NCBI GenBank assembly: GCA_036383515.1
Contig: DASVOE010000020.1
Coordinates: 1 to 64,000 of the forward strand
Direction of reading: 5' to 3'
DNA: 64,000 nt
Source of the DNA: CADEDV01 sp036383515
Lineage (GTDB): Bacteria; Bacteroidota; Bacteroidia; Chitinophagales; Chitinophagaceae
The notes beneath the pieces were generated by a model, which ran no database searches, was not told the origin of the DNA, and was given only the letters and a program-made list of their open reading frames with translations. Position numbers and translations under genes: made by a program. Below, in pieces: positions 34,066 to 42,182 of the stretch (position 1 is the stretch's first letter; the number at the start of each line of letters is the position of its first letter).

Positions 34066-34479
34066 TTATTCTTTTATTTCCATTTCTGCCGTTTTGGGGC
34101 TGATGATCGTGCCTGCTAATGTAATCTTATTAGCAGGAAAATGTCCCATCAATGCATGTTTCCGGATGAGGCTGGAATCTTTTGCACGGTAAACACAGTA
34201 AATTTTATCTTCTGTCACATAGCTGTGATCCCATTCAATGTCTGAACCCATCTGCCTGAGGATATCACAGGATTTCTGCGACAATTCTTTTAGCTGCTGC
34301 TGGTCCATTTTTCCTGCCCCCGGAACTTCTCTTTCTATTACAAACATGGGCATAACGGAAAGCGTTGATGCCTGAACAGTTTTGGCTTTTTCTTTTTCTT
34401 TACAAGCAGTGGCAATCAATACCACGATTGTTAACAGCAAGAAGGTAAGGCGGTTTAATAAAATTTTGGGGGCTAACAT
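34066..34479 (-). CDS. Lipoprotein with DUF4242 (nickel-transporter-like ferredoxin fold) domain
   Basis: The 137-residue protein has a lipoprotein signal (VLIATAC, Cys at residue 26). Residues ~45-125 match DUF4242: MFVIEREVPGAGKMDQQQLKELSQKSCDILRQMG, then HSYVTEDKIYCVYRAKDSSLIRKHA and GHFPANKI. DUF4242 is a small ferredoxin-like domain with a conserved Cys (SQKSCDIL) and His; the biochemical role is not known. It is an exported form of the domain. Confidence 0.85.
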   Translation of the reverse strand: MLAPKILLNRLTFLLLTIVVLIATACKEKEKAKTVQASTLSVMPMFVIEREVPGAGKMDQQQLKELSQKSCDILRQMGSDIEWDHSYVTEDKIYCVYRAKDSSLIRKHALMGHFPANKITLAGTIISPKTAEMEIKE

Positions 34480-34677
34480 TATTCTTTATGTTTTGTGGTA
34501 AAATAATAGAAGTTATTTTTAGATATAATCTGCTCTTTCGCTACTTAGAATACAGCTTATTGATAAGGCCAGTTCCAAAATACACAAGCCGTTTTTTTTT
34601 ATTCCTGGTAAAAGTTAAGGAAAAAACCCTGAATTCATGGTATATCTGTGATCGGCTACTCACGCATGATAGATTTT

Positions 34678-35223
34678 TTACATTTTCCGTTTATTGTTTC
34701 TAAACCCGATTCTTTCCCGTTCTTCCCAGCTTTTCTTTTCTACTTTATCATCCAACAAGTTTTCTATGGCGTTGTATATGGCATTTAGCTGTGTATCGTG
34801 TTCACCAAGACGGTCATACATTTCATTTTTTAACTGGTCTAATTTTTCAGCGAGGTCTTTATGATCTGATGCAAGTTGCCGAAGGGCAATAAAGGCACGA
34901 ACGATTGCAATGTTCATTTTCACTGCTCTTTCACTGCGTAGTACACTAGCCAGCATGGTAACGCCGTGTTCGGTAAAGGCATAAGGAATAGCTTTTTTGG
35001 GTCTTTTTTGAGGTGATGTCATCACAAATTGTGATGACATAGTTTTCCATTCTTTTAGGGTTAGTTGAAACATAAAATCCCTGGGAAAACGGTCATTATT
35101 CCGTTTAACAGATTGGTTCATAATCCGGGTTTCTACTTCATAAAGCTCCGCCAGGTCAAAGTCCAGCATCACTTTCTGGCCCCTTACCTCATAAATCTTA
35201 TTTTGAATGATAGTAATATTCAT
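34678..35223 (-). CDS. ORF6N (KilA-N-like) DNA-binding protein
   Basis: The 181-residue protein has the ORF6N domain in residues ~4-95: IQNKIYEVRGQKVMLDFDLAELYEVETRIMNQSVKRNNDRFPRDFMFQLT ... KKAIPYAFTEHGVTMLASVLRS. The C-terminal part is coiled (LKNEMYDRLGEHDTQLNAIYNAIENLLDDK). ORF6N proteins come from phages and mobile elements but are also widespread single genes in Bacteroidota chromosomes. It probably binds DNA; the target is unknown. The aconitase gene ends upstream with a terminator between them, so it has its own promoter. Confidence 0.9.
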   Translation of the reverse strand: MNITIIQNKIYEVRGQKVMLDFDLAELYEVETRIMNQSVKRNNDRFPRDFMFQLTLKEWKTMSSQFVMTSPQKRPKKAIPYAFTEHGVTMLASVLRSERAVKMNIAIVRAFIALRQLASDHKDLAEKLDQLKNEMYDRLGEHDTQLNAIYNAIENLLDDKVEKKSWEERERIGFRNNKRKM

Positions 35224-35246
35224 GTTCGAAAAAGTTTATAAAAACA

Positions 35247-35276
35247 AAGGCCAACTCCTTTAGAGGAGTTGACCTT
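35247..35276 (-). terminator. Terminator of the aconitase gene
   Basis: AAGG, one unpaired base, CAACTCCT-TTAG-AGGAGTTG, one unpaired base, CCTT form a strong hairpin. On the minus strand it is followed by TTTGTTTTTAT. It lies 38 bases after the aconitase stop codon. Confidence 0.75.
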
Positions 35277-35313
35277 AACTTTATAAATATAAGAATATTA
35301 TCCTTCGCCAGGC

Positions 35314-37584
35314 TTAGGGTTTCGCAAATTCACTCCTGATTACATTCAATGCCCCACCTGCTTTGAACCATTCGATCTGTTGTTCATTATAGGTATGATT
35401 CACGGAAATAGTATCCCTGTCGCCATTGGCATGATTGAGAATAATTGTTAGCGGCTTACCGGGAGTAAAAGAAGTAAGACCTACGATATCAATGCTGTCA
35501 TCTTCCTGCACCTTGTCATAATCCGCTTTGTCCGCAAATGTGAGTGCCAGCATACCCTGTTTTTTCAGATTGGTTTCATGGATCCTTGCAAAGCTTCTCA
35601 CCAGGATAGCTCTTACACCCAAATGACGGGGCTCCATCGCTGCATGCTCACGGGATGAACCTTCGCCATAGTTCTCATCACCTACTACTACACTGCCAAT
35701 GTTAGCCGCTTTATAAGCTCTTGCAGTAGCCGGCACAGGGCCATACTCACCTGTCAATTGATTTTTTACAGCATCCGTTTTATCATTAAAAAAGTTGATA
35801 GCACCGATCAGCATATTGTTACTGATATTGTCGAGATGCCCGCGAAATTTTAACCAGGGTCCCGCCATACTGATATGGTCAGTGGTGCATTTCCCTTTGG
35901 CCTTGATCAATAATTTCAATCCCTTCAGATCAACTCCTTCCCAGGCGCTGAAAGGTTCGAGTAATTGTAACCGTTTAGAATCTGGCGCTACTTTTACGGA
36001 GATACCACTGCCATCTTTAGCAGGTGCCTGGTAACCGGGATCATCCACTGCAAATCCTTTAGGCGGCAATTCAAATCCTGTAGGTTCTTTCAATAGCACA
36101 TCCTCGCCTTTATCGTTTTTCAATTTATCTTTTAATGGATTGAAAGCGATTGTGCCCGCCATAGCAAGTGCGGTAACAATTTCAGGTGAGGCTACAAATG
36201 CATGAGTGCTGGCGAGACCATCATTTCGCTTGGCAAAGTTTCTATTGAAAGAGGTGATAATCGTGTTCTTGCGGTTTGGATCATCAATATGTCTTGCCCA
36301 TTGACCAATGCAGGGTCCGCAGGCATTTGCCAATACTATTCCACCGGCATCTTCAAACTCTTTGATGAAACCATCCCTCTCGATAGTAAAACGTACCAGT
36401 TCACTTCCGGGAGTGATGGTAAATTCTGATTTTGTTTTGATGCCCTTGCTCACTGCATCTTTTACAATAGAAGCACTGCGGCTGATGTCTTCATAGGAAG
36501 AATTGGTGCAGCTACCGATCAATGCAACTTCAAGTTTGGCAGGCCACCCGTTTTTTTCTACAGCTTCTTTCATTTGCGAAATAGGCGTAGCCAGGTCCGG
36601 GGTGAAAGGACCATTGATATACGGTTCGAGTGTGGTAAGATCCAGTTCCAGTAACTGGTCGTAGTATTTAGCAGGATCTGCATATACTTCAGCATCGGGA
36701 CGAAGATGTTCCCTGATACCATCCGCCAGCGCAGCTACTTCTGCACGGGAGGTTGCTTTTAAGTAAGCACTCATTTTTTCATCATAGGTAAACAGGGAAC
36801 AGGTAGCACCGATCTCCGCACCCATATTACATACTGTTCCTTTACCGGTTGCACTCATGCTATCAGCACCTTCACCAAAGTATTCAACGATAGCGCCGGT
36901 ACCACCTTTTACAGTTAATTGTCCCGCTACCCAAAGGATCACATCTTTGGCAGATGTCCAACCACTCATTTTACCGGTAAGTTTAACACCAATAACTTTT
37001 GGCATTTTCAATTCCCAGGGCAGACCGGCCATTACATCTACAGCATCAGCACCACCTACCCCTATTGCCACCATACCCAATCCACCTGCATTAGGTGTAT
37101 GTGAGTCCGTTCCGATCATCATTCCACCGGGAAATGCATAATTTTCCAATACTACCTGGTGAATGATACCTGCACCGGCTTTCCAGAAACCAATGCCATA
37201 TTTATCAGAAATGCTGGAAAGAAAATCATAGACCTCGCGATTGGTTTCAATAGCGAGCTGCAGGTCTTTTTTTGCACCGATTTTTGCCTGGATCAGGTGA
37301 TCACAGTGTACCGTAGAAGGAACTGCAACTTTACTGCGGCCTGCTGTCATAAACTGCAACAGGGCCATTTGCGCTGTAGCATCCTGCATAGCGACCCTGT
37401 CGGGCGCAAAGTCAACATAATCATGTCCACGGGAATAAGGAGCGGACGGTAAAGCGCCGTGCAAATGGGCATACAATATTTTTTCAGTCAGTGTAAGCGG
37501 TTTGCCCAATAGTTTCCGGGCGGCAGCAATTTTGCCGGGCATGTCTGCGTACAACTTTTTAATGAGGTCAAGATCGAATACCAT
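35314..37584 (-). CDS. acn: Aconitate hydratase (mitochondrial-type)
   Basis: The 756-residue enzyme converts citrate to isocitrate in the TCA cycle. It carries the three [4Fe-4S] cysteines (ALIGSCTNSSYEDI near residue 355; ANACGPCIGQW near 418-428), the substrate loop MIGTDSHTPNAGGLGM, and the swivel domain with GDENYGEGSSREHAAMEPRHLG near residues 635-655. Size and sequence style are those of the mitochondrial-type aconitase found in Bacteroidota rather than AcnB. It is monocistronic with its own terminator at 35247-35276. Confidence 0.95.
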   Translation of the reverse strand: MVFDLDLIKKLYADMPGKIAAARKLLGKPLTLTEKILYAHLHGALPSAPYSRGHDYVDFAPDRVAMQDATAQMALLQFMTAGRSKVAVPSTVHCDHLIQAKIGAKKDLQLAIETNREVYDFLSSISDKYGIGFWKAGAGIIHQVVLENYAFPGGMMIGTDSHTPNAGGLGMVAIGVGGADAVDVMAGLPWELKMPKVIGVKLTGKMSGWTSAKDVILWVAGQLTVKGGTGAIVEYFGEGADSMSATGKGTVCNMGAEIGATCSLFTYDEKMSAYLKATSRAEVAALADGIREHLRPDAEVYADPAKYYDQLLELDLTTLEPYINGPFTPDLATPISQMKEAVEKNGWPAKLEVALIGSCTNSSYEDISRSASIVKDAVSKGIKTKSEFTITPGSELVRFTIERDGFIKEFEDAGGIVLANACGPCIGQWARHIDDPNRKNTIITSFNRNFAKRNDGLASTHAFVASPEIVTALAMAGTIAFNPLKDKLKNDKGEDVLLKEPTGFELPPKGFAVDDPGYQAPAKDGSGISVKVAPDSKRLQLLEPFSAWEGVDLKGLKLLIKAKGKCTTDHISMAGPWLKFRGHLDNISNNMLIGAINFFNDKTDAVKNQLTGEYGPVPATARAYKAANIGSVVVGDENYGEGSSREHAAMEPRHLGVRAILVRSFARIHETNLKKQGMLALTFADKADYDKVQEDDSIDIVGLTSFTPGKPLTIILNHANGDRDTISVNHTYNEQQIEWFKAGGALNVIRSEFAKP

Positions 37585-37894
37585 GTCTATAGTTTAAAGT
37601 TTGAAGTTCATTATTTGAGGTTCATGGATCATAGTTAATGGGTCATGGCAAGCAGGTACTCAATGAACAATGAGCCGGATAATTGCGGCGAATTTACTTA
37701 AATAACAGGCTCGAAAAAAATTGGTTGTAACAGAAAGAGTTGTTTCCGGATTGCGAAAGATATTTCAAGCAACCACGCAACGTTTATAAGACGCAGATAG
37801 GTTTCTATTACGGCTTTGCTCTATGGTCGCTTTACGTGAAATCTTGGTGGAATATTTACAGGAAAACACGAAAGAAAATATATACATTAGCAAT

Positions 37895-38116
37895 ATGAAC
37901 AGGTTCAAAAATTTTGTAGAATGGAATGCTTTTGGAGTTTGTTCGGCCATCGGCGACAGGATGGGCATTGCCACGAGTAAGATCCGGCAGTATTTTATGT
38001 ACACTTCTATCCTTACCATGGGCTCACCGATCATCATTTACATGATCCTCGCTTTCTGGAAGAATATGCGCCGGTATATGAAAGCAGCAAGGCGCAATCC
38101 CTGGTATTACCTATAA
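37895..38116 (+). CDS. PspC-like small membrane protein
   Basis: From the inner ATG the product is 73 residues: MNRFKNFVEWNAFGVCSAIGDRMGIATSKIRQYFMYTSIL and then TMGSPIIIYMILAFWKNMRRYM. It has the GVCxxIGDxxGIxxxxIRxxF pattern and single hydrophobic helix of the PspC domain as seen in short Bacteroidota members. PspC proteins act at the inner membrane in envelope stress, but short members like this are uncharacterised. An upstream ATG at 37823 would add 24 residues without family support. A bidirectional terminator follows. Confidence 0.75.
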   Translation: MNRFKNFVEWNAFGVCSAIGDRMGIATSKIRQYFMYTSILTMGSPIIIYMILAFWKNMRRYMKAARRNPWYYL

Positions 38117-38177
38117 CGTAGAGAAATTAGCAGGTCGGCAGCCTCGTTATTATTTTTTTCGTTTATGATCGGGTATT

Positions 38178-38203
38178 AAAAAACACCGTTCCCGGTGTTT
38201 TTT
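38178..38203. terminator. Bidirectional terminator between PspC-like and BlaR1-like genes
   Basis: AAAAAACACC at 38178-38187 pairs with GGTGTTTTTT at 38194-38203 around GTTCCC, giving T runs on both strands. The two neighbouring genes converge on it. Confidence 0.85.
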
Positions 38204-38226
38204 AATTATTTGTTGCCTGACGAAAA

Positions 38227-40371
38227 TCAACAACCATCCTTCTTCTTTTCGGTCCCCAAATTCAGGTTAAAATCAAATACAGGTTTTACTTCCTGTTTGC
38301 CAGTAGCAGTTTTCGCAGGTTCAGTATTGTTGTTTTGATTTCCATTGTTTGTTTTCACCACCTCCTTATTATTCGTAGTACTTACTTTGAAATAAGTACG
38401 TTCACCTTTCCTGATCATGGCCAAAAACAATTTATTGAAATCAGTAGCGCTGAAATTACTCTGGCTATCTTTTGACTGCATAGTGCCTTTGATGGCAACA
38501 AGAATCCCTTTTGCATTGTATTCCGTTTTATCAAAGTTCAGATCAATCCCTTTAGCTTTCATTTGCTGTTTAAACTCTTCCAACTGTTGCTTGCTGGTAT
38601 ATTTTGTAATGGTAACCAGTATATCTTCTTTACCGGTAATGGTATAGCTGTAATCATCGGCTACAACTGCAAGGTTCGTAGTAAGCGGGGCTGCAGGTGA
38701 AACAGCAACTTTTGGTTTAACGGTAGTTGACAGTTTTGCTGATACAGGTGCAGGTGCTACCACATCTGCTGAAATAGTAGTCGCCAGATCCACCGATACC
38801 GGAGCGACGACTGTTCTTCCTGAAGTGCTGCTTATTGCTGCTACAGTAGCCAGATCAACGGAAATGGCCGGGTTTGTGCTGATGATCTTACCATATTTTT
38901 TTTCAAACGTGGATCGTTCTTCCGGGTTTGTAAGATCATATTTTTCAATAGTACCGTTTTTCAATTTCAGTGATGCCATTTTATTGGTGATCTCATATTC
39001 TGAGCTTATGTTGCTAAGATTGATATCTTGATCTTCATTCGCTATCACCGGTTTTGCAGGTGGTGGCGGTGGTGGAGGCAAAATGGGTCCGTATTTTTTC
39101 TCAAAAGCTTCTTTTTGTTTTTCGTTATTAAGGTCATACTGTTCTGACTTCCCATCCTTCAATATAATTTTTGCCTTATTGTTATTTACATTGATACTTT
39201 TCACATTGCCGGGTAACTCAACAGGTGCAGGTGGTGTAGGTGGCGTCGGAGGTTCTGGGGGTGGCGGTGGTGGTATCTCACCATATTTCTCTTCATATAT
39301 TTTTTCCTTTTCATTCCAGTCGGTAAGTAATAATTTCTCGACCAGTTTTCCATTTCTGTCTTTTATTTCCACCATGCAATGGCCTTTATCACCAAGAATG
39401 TTGATGATGTAACCTTTGCTGTTAGGTGTTTTTACCAACGGAACTGTATCCGTGTAAGTGGGTGGTTGCACTGCAGGGGAATTGCCAAACTGATCCCTGA
39501 ATGAGATGAGTATGACTGCCAGCACCGGCAGTAAAAAAAGGAACCGCAGCAGGTGCACCCGTGCTGACCTTGTTTTGTTCATCATGGCTATACGTTTTTT
39601 GAGTGATGAAAAATTAAACTTCTGGGCTATACTGAATTGATTGTTGCCGATCACTTTCAGCAACAGGTATTGATATTGTTTTTTGTCGACCCCATTCTCC
39701 AGCACCTGGTGATCAGCGATAAATTCAAGATTTTGCCGGATCGCATTTTTCAATACCCAGGCTACCGGGTTGTACCAGTTAAGCATACAAAGCAATTCGG
39801 CCCAGAGAATGTCAATCGTATGTCGTTGTTTAACATGGATGAACTCATGACGGATGATTTCCTGCAATTCTGCTTCAGTATGTTGCTGGCTATTGATGAA
39901 AATTGAATTGCCAAAAGAGAAAGGAATAATAGCATCATCTACATGATAGATCTTTAATCCCTCAGCAGAAATAAGCGTTGCCCTGCTGCGTAATCGCAAA
40001 AAAGAAAAACAGCGTATCAAAAATCGCAGCATCAATAATAAAACACCTATGCCGATCAATAATAATATCCAGTCCCATTTATTCCAGGAAGCGGACCACA
40101 ATGGCGCAGGGCAATATGTCGCTTCTTCCAGCCCGATAGAATAGGTTTGCACCGCAGGTATGAATTGCATGATGGTGACCGAGCCAGCATCATTATTTAC
40201 TACCGGTGTAATATTTATAAAGGGAACAAAAAAAGCGAGAAAAGAAAAACCCAACAGGTACCAGCGGTTGGCATTGTAAAAAGTAAGTCTTCTCAAGACC
40301 AGTTGGTAAAACAACCATACAACACCAAGGCTGATAAATAATTTAAGCAGGTATGGGATGAGTAAAGGCAT
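38227..40371 (-). CDS. BlaR1/MecR1-like M56 sensor peptidase with Pro-rich repeat region
   Basis: The 714-residue protein has an N-terminal membrane part with four helices (FISLGVVWLFYQLVL; LLGFSFLAFFVPFI; ILLLIGIGVLLLMLRFLI; later VHLLRFLFLLPVLAVILI near 280) and the M56 zinc motif HEFIHVKQRH near residue 175. Downstream ligands ALNWYNPVAW and EFIADHQVL are present. From ~305 on, the exported part has three repeats ending in (E/F)EKKYG or EEKYG followed by Pro runs, and a long Ser/Thr/Val-rich region, instead of the penicillin-binding domain of classical BlaR1. It should sense a signal and cut or trigger cutting of the BlaI-like repressor encoded 22 bases upstream. Confidence 0.88.
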   Translation of the reverse strand: MPLLIPYLLKLFISLGVVWLFYQLVLRRLTFYNANRWYLLGFSFLAFFVPFINITPVVNNDAGSVTIMQFIPAVQTYSIGLEEATYCPAPLWSASWNKWDWILLLIGIGVLLLMLRFLIRCFSFLRLRSRATLISAEGLKIYHVDDAIIPFSFGNSIFINSQQHTEAELQEIIRHEFIHVKQRHTIDILWAELLCMLNWYNPVAWVLKNAIRQNLEFIADHQVLENGVDKKQYQYLLLKVIGNNQFSIAQKFNFSSLKKRIAMMNKTRSARVHLLRFLFLLPVLAVILISFRDQFGNSPAVQPPTYTDTVPLVKTPNSKGYIINILGDKGHCMVEIKDRNGKLVEKLLLTDWNEKEKIYEEKYGEIPPPPPPEPPTPPTPPAPVELPGNVKSINVNNNKAKIILKDGKSEQYDLNNEKQKEAFEKKYGPILPPPPPPPAKPVIANEDQDINLSNISSEYEITNKMASLKLKNGTIEKYDLTNPEERSTFEKKYGKIISTNPAISVDLATVAAISSTSGRTVVAPVSVDLATTISADVVAPAPVSAKLSTTVKPKVAVSPAAPLTTNLAVVADDYSYTITGKEDILVTITKYTSKQQLEEFKQQMKAKGIDLNFDKTEYNAKGILVAIKGTMQSKDSQSNFSATDFNKLFLAMIRKGERTYFKVSTTNNKEVVKTNNGNQNNNTEPAKTATGKQEVKPVFDFNLNLGTEKKKDGC

Positions 40372-40393
40372 TCTTGTTTTTTTAGTGTTTTTA

Positions 40394-40750
40394 TTATTTA
40401 CCTTCTTCTATCATCTTCAGGATCTCTTTCAATTCTTTTGCTGATAATTTTTTTTGCTCCACAAAAAAGTTGACCAGCTCTTTATACGAATTATCAAAAT
40501 ATTCCTTCACTACATTACCCATAAATTTCTTTTTGTATTCCTCTTCGCTGATGACAGGTTTATACAAATAAGCATTCCCCACTAAACGGCTCGTGAGGTA
40601 TTCTTTCTTTTCCAGGTTTTTAACAACGGAGGCTACGGTAGTGTAAGGAGCCGGCTCATCCATATTTTCCATAAAGGCTTTTACATTGCCTTCGCCGGTA
40701 CGCCATACGGCCTGCATGGTTTCTTCTTCAACGTGGGTTAATTTTTCCAT
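40394..40750 (-). CDS. BlaI/MecI/CopY family repressor
   Basis: The 118-residue winged-helix repressor starts MEKLTHVEEETMQAVWRTGEGNVKAFMENM and continues with the recognition part PYTTVASVVKNLEKKEYLTSRLVGNAYLYKPVI and a dimerisation tail (FFVEQKKLSAKELKEILKMIEEGK), all typical of BlaI. It pairs with the M56 peptidase gene downstream. Two palindromic operators overlapping a consensus promoter lie immediately before its start codon, so it represses its own operon until the sensor relieves it. Confidence 0.93.
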   Translation of the reverse strand: MEKLTHVEEETMQAVWRTGEGNVKAFMENMDEPAPYTTVASVVKNLEKKEYLTSRLVGNAYLYKPVISEEEYKKKFMGNVVKEYFDNSYKELVNFFVEQKKLSAKELKEILKMIEEGK

Positions 40751-40753
40751 TTC

Positions 40754-40787
40754 TACGAAATTTTCGTAAATCTACGGAAATTTCGTA
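40754..40787. promoter_or_regulatory. Twin BlaI operators
   Basis: TACGAAA-T-TTTCGTA (40754-40768, perfect palindrome) and TACGGAA-A-TTTCGTA (40773-40787, one mismatch) lie with centres 19 bases apart, about two helical turns. They flank and overlap the -7 box of the operon promoter. The TAC...GTA ends are as in other BlaI-type operators. Confidence 0.75.
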
Positions 40788-40797
40788 GAGTTCCAAA
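40767..40797 (-). promoter_or_regulatory. Promoter of the blaI-blaR1-like operon
   Basis: On the minus strand TTTG, exactly 19 bases and TAGATTTA (TAnnTTTG with one mismatch). The spacer contains one operator and the start site the other, which is a classic repressible arrangement. Confidence 0.65.
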
Positions 40798-40843
40798 TTT
40801 TTCTTTTGAAAGGAGAATGTTTTTGTGAGAGGGGTCAATAGTC

Positions 40844-40916
40844 AATGGTGAATAGTCAATAGGGAATCAGCTCTTATAAAAAGGAAATAGTTTTTGCCTA
40901 TTGACTATTGGCCATT
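40844..40916. repeat. Intergenic inverted repeat with CTATTGACTATT core
   Basis: The 20-base arm at 40844-40863 matches the reverse complement of 40897-40916 at 18 of 20 positions; further short GTCAATAG units flank the left arm. It lies between the cysteine desulfurase stop and the blaI promoter and may act as terminator or be a dispersed element. Confidence 0.6.
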
Positions 40917-40922
40917 GCCTGT

Positions 40923-42050
40923 CTAAATAAGCTCTTTCAATTTTGAAACAACTGCATCTACTTCTTCCTTTGTATTGTGTTTACAGAACGAGAACCGCAC
41001 CGTAACAAGATTGGGATTATTATTAATAGCACGGATCACATGGCTGCCTACATCGGCCCCACTGCTGCAGGCACTACCGCCTGATACACAAATATGATTG
41101 ATGTCGAGATTGAAGAGGATCATCTCCGATCGTTCTGTTTTGGGAAACGCTGCACTCAGTACAGTATATAAACATTTTCCTTCCTGGTCGCCATTGAACT
41201 GAACACCTTTGATGTTATTTCTCAGTTGTTCGATCATATATGTTTTCAGCGATTGTATATACTGGCTATCTGTTTCATAATTTTTCATGGCCAGCTCCAG
41301 CGCTTTTGCAAACCCTACGATCCCGTACAGGTTTTCTGTGCCTGCCCGCATATTACGTTCCTGTCCTCCCCCAAAAACGAAAGGCTGAATTTTAATATTA
41401 TCATTGATATATAAAATGCCCACGCCTTTGGGACCATGAAACTTATGTCCGGCTCCACTGATAAAATGTATAGGAGTTTTTCTAAAGTCTAACGGGTAGT
41501 GGCCTACTGTTTGCACACAGTCGGAATGAAAGATGGCATTATATTTTTTACAAAGATTCCCTACGGCATCAATGTCGAGGATATTACCGATCTCGTTATT
41601 CGCATGCATTAAGGTAACAAGGCAACGTTCTTTCCGTGATGCCAGTTGTTCTTCAAGATCTTTCAGATCTACATGTCCATTGGGAAATATTTTTACAAAA
41701 CTGCTGGTTACTTCGTTACCACTATCATAATGCTCCACGGTGTGCAACACGGCATGATGTTCAATAGGTGAAGTGATAATATGTTTACATCCGAGGTCTC
41801 TTATTGCTGAAAGAATTGCTGTGTTATTACTTTCCGTGCCACCACTGGTAAAAAATATTTCACCGGGATGTGCATTCAACAATTTAGCTACGGATTTGCG
41901 GGAGGATTCAATAGCCAGCCGGGATTCTCTTCCATAAGAATAAATAGAAGAAGGGTTACCGAAATGAGTGGTCATATACGGCAACATAGCTTCCAGTACT
42001 TCTTTATCCAGTGCTGTAGTGGCGGCGTTATCAAAATAAATACGTTCCAT
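40923..42050 (-). CDS. Cysteine desulfurase (NifS/IscS-like)
   Basis: The 375-residue PLP enzyme removes sulfur from cysteine for Fe-S cluster and thio-cofactor synthesis. It shows YFDNAATTALDKEVLEAM at the start, TSPIEHHAVLHTVE (His stacked on PLP), the PLP Lys in SGAGHKFHGPKGVG near residue 198, and the persulfide Cys in CVSGGSACSSG near residue 325. Its short active-site loop with the SACSSG motif puts it in class I with NifS/IscS. A minus-strand -7 box TATCTTTG (42091-42098) is present upstream without a clear -33 box. No Isc/Suf partners are adjacent. Confidence 0.93.
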   Translation of the reverse strand: MERIYFDNAATTALDKEVLEAMLPYMTTHFGNPSSIYSYGRESRLAIESSRKSVAKLLNAHPGEIFFTSGGTESNNTAILSAIRDLGCKHIITSPIEHHAVLHTVEHYDSGNEVTSSFVKIFPNGHVDLKDLEEQLASRKERCLVTLMHANNEIGNILDIDAVGNLCKKYNAIFHSDCVQTVGHYPLDFRKTPIHFISGAGHKFHGPKGVGILYINDNIKIQPFVFGGGQERNMRAGTENLYGIVGFAKALELAMKNYETDSQYIQSLKTYMIEQLRNNIKGVQFNGDQEGKCLYTVLSAAFPKTERSEMILFNLDINHICVSGGSACSSGADVGSHVIRAINNNPNLVTVRFSFCKHNTKEEVDAVVSKLKELI

Positions 42051-42090
42051 ATATTATACCGGCGATGCGTTCACTAAAATTTTTGCGCTG

Positions 42091-42098
42091 CAAAGATA
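42091..42098 (-). promoter_or_regulatory. -7 box upstream of the cysteine desulfurase gene
   Basis: The minus strand reads TATCTTTG, a full match to TAnnTTTG, 41 bases before the ATG. No TTTG is found at the right distance. Confidence 0.35.
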
Positions 42099-42182
42099 AG
42101 CAATACAATATCCGTTGCCACCCCAGGAGATAAACCGGATACCTGTATCAAAAGACGAAGTACTGTTTTTTACGATTACGGT

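Noticed and set aside
34678..35223. Prophage remnant suggested by the ORF6N gene
   Set aside because: ORF6N genes are common single genes in Bacteroidota, and the neighbours are ordinary metabolic and membrane genes with no phage functions.
37765..38037. 90-codon minus-strand frame opposite the PspC-like gene
   Set aside because: The plus frame has the PspC pattern and ends at a proper terminator; the minus frame has no pattern.
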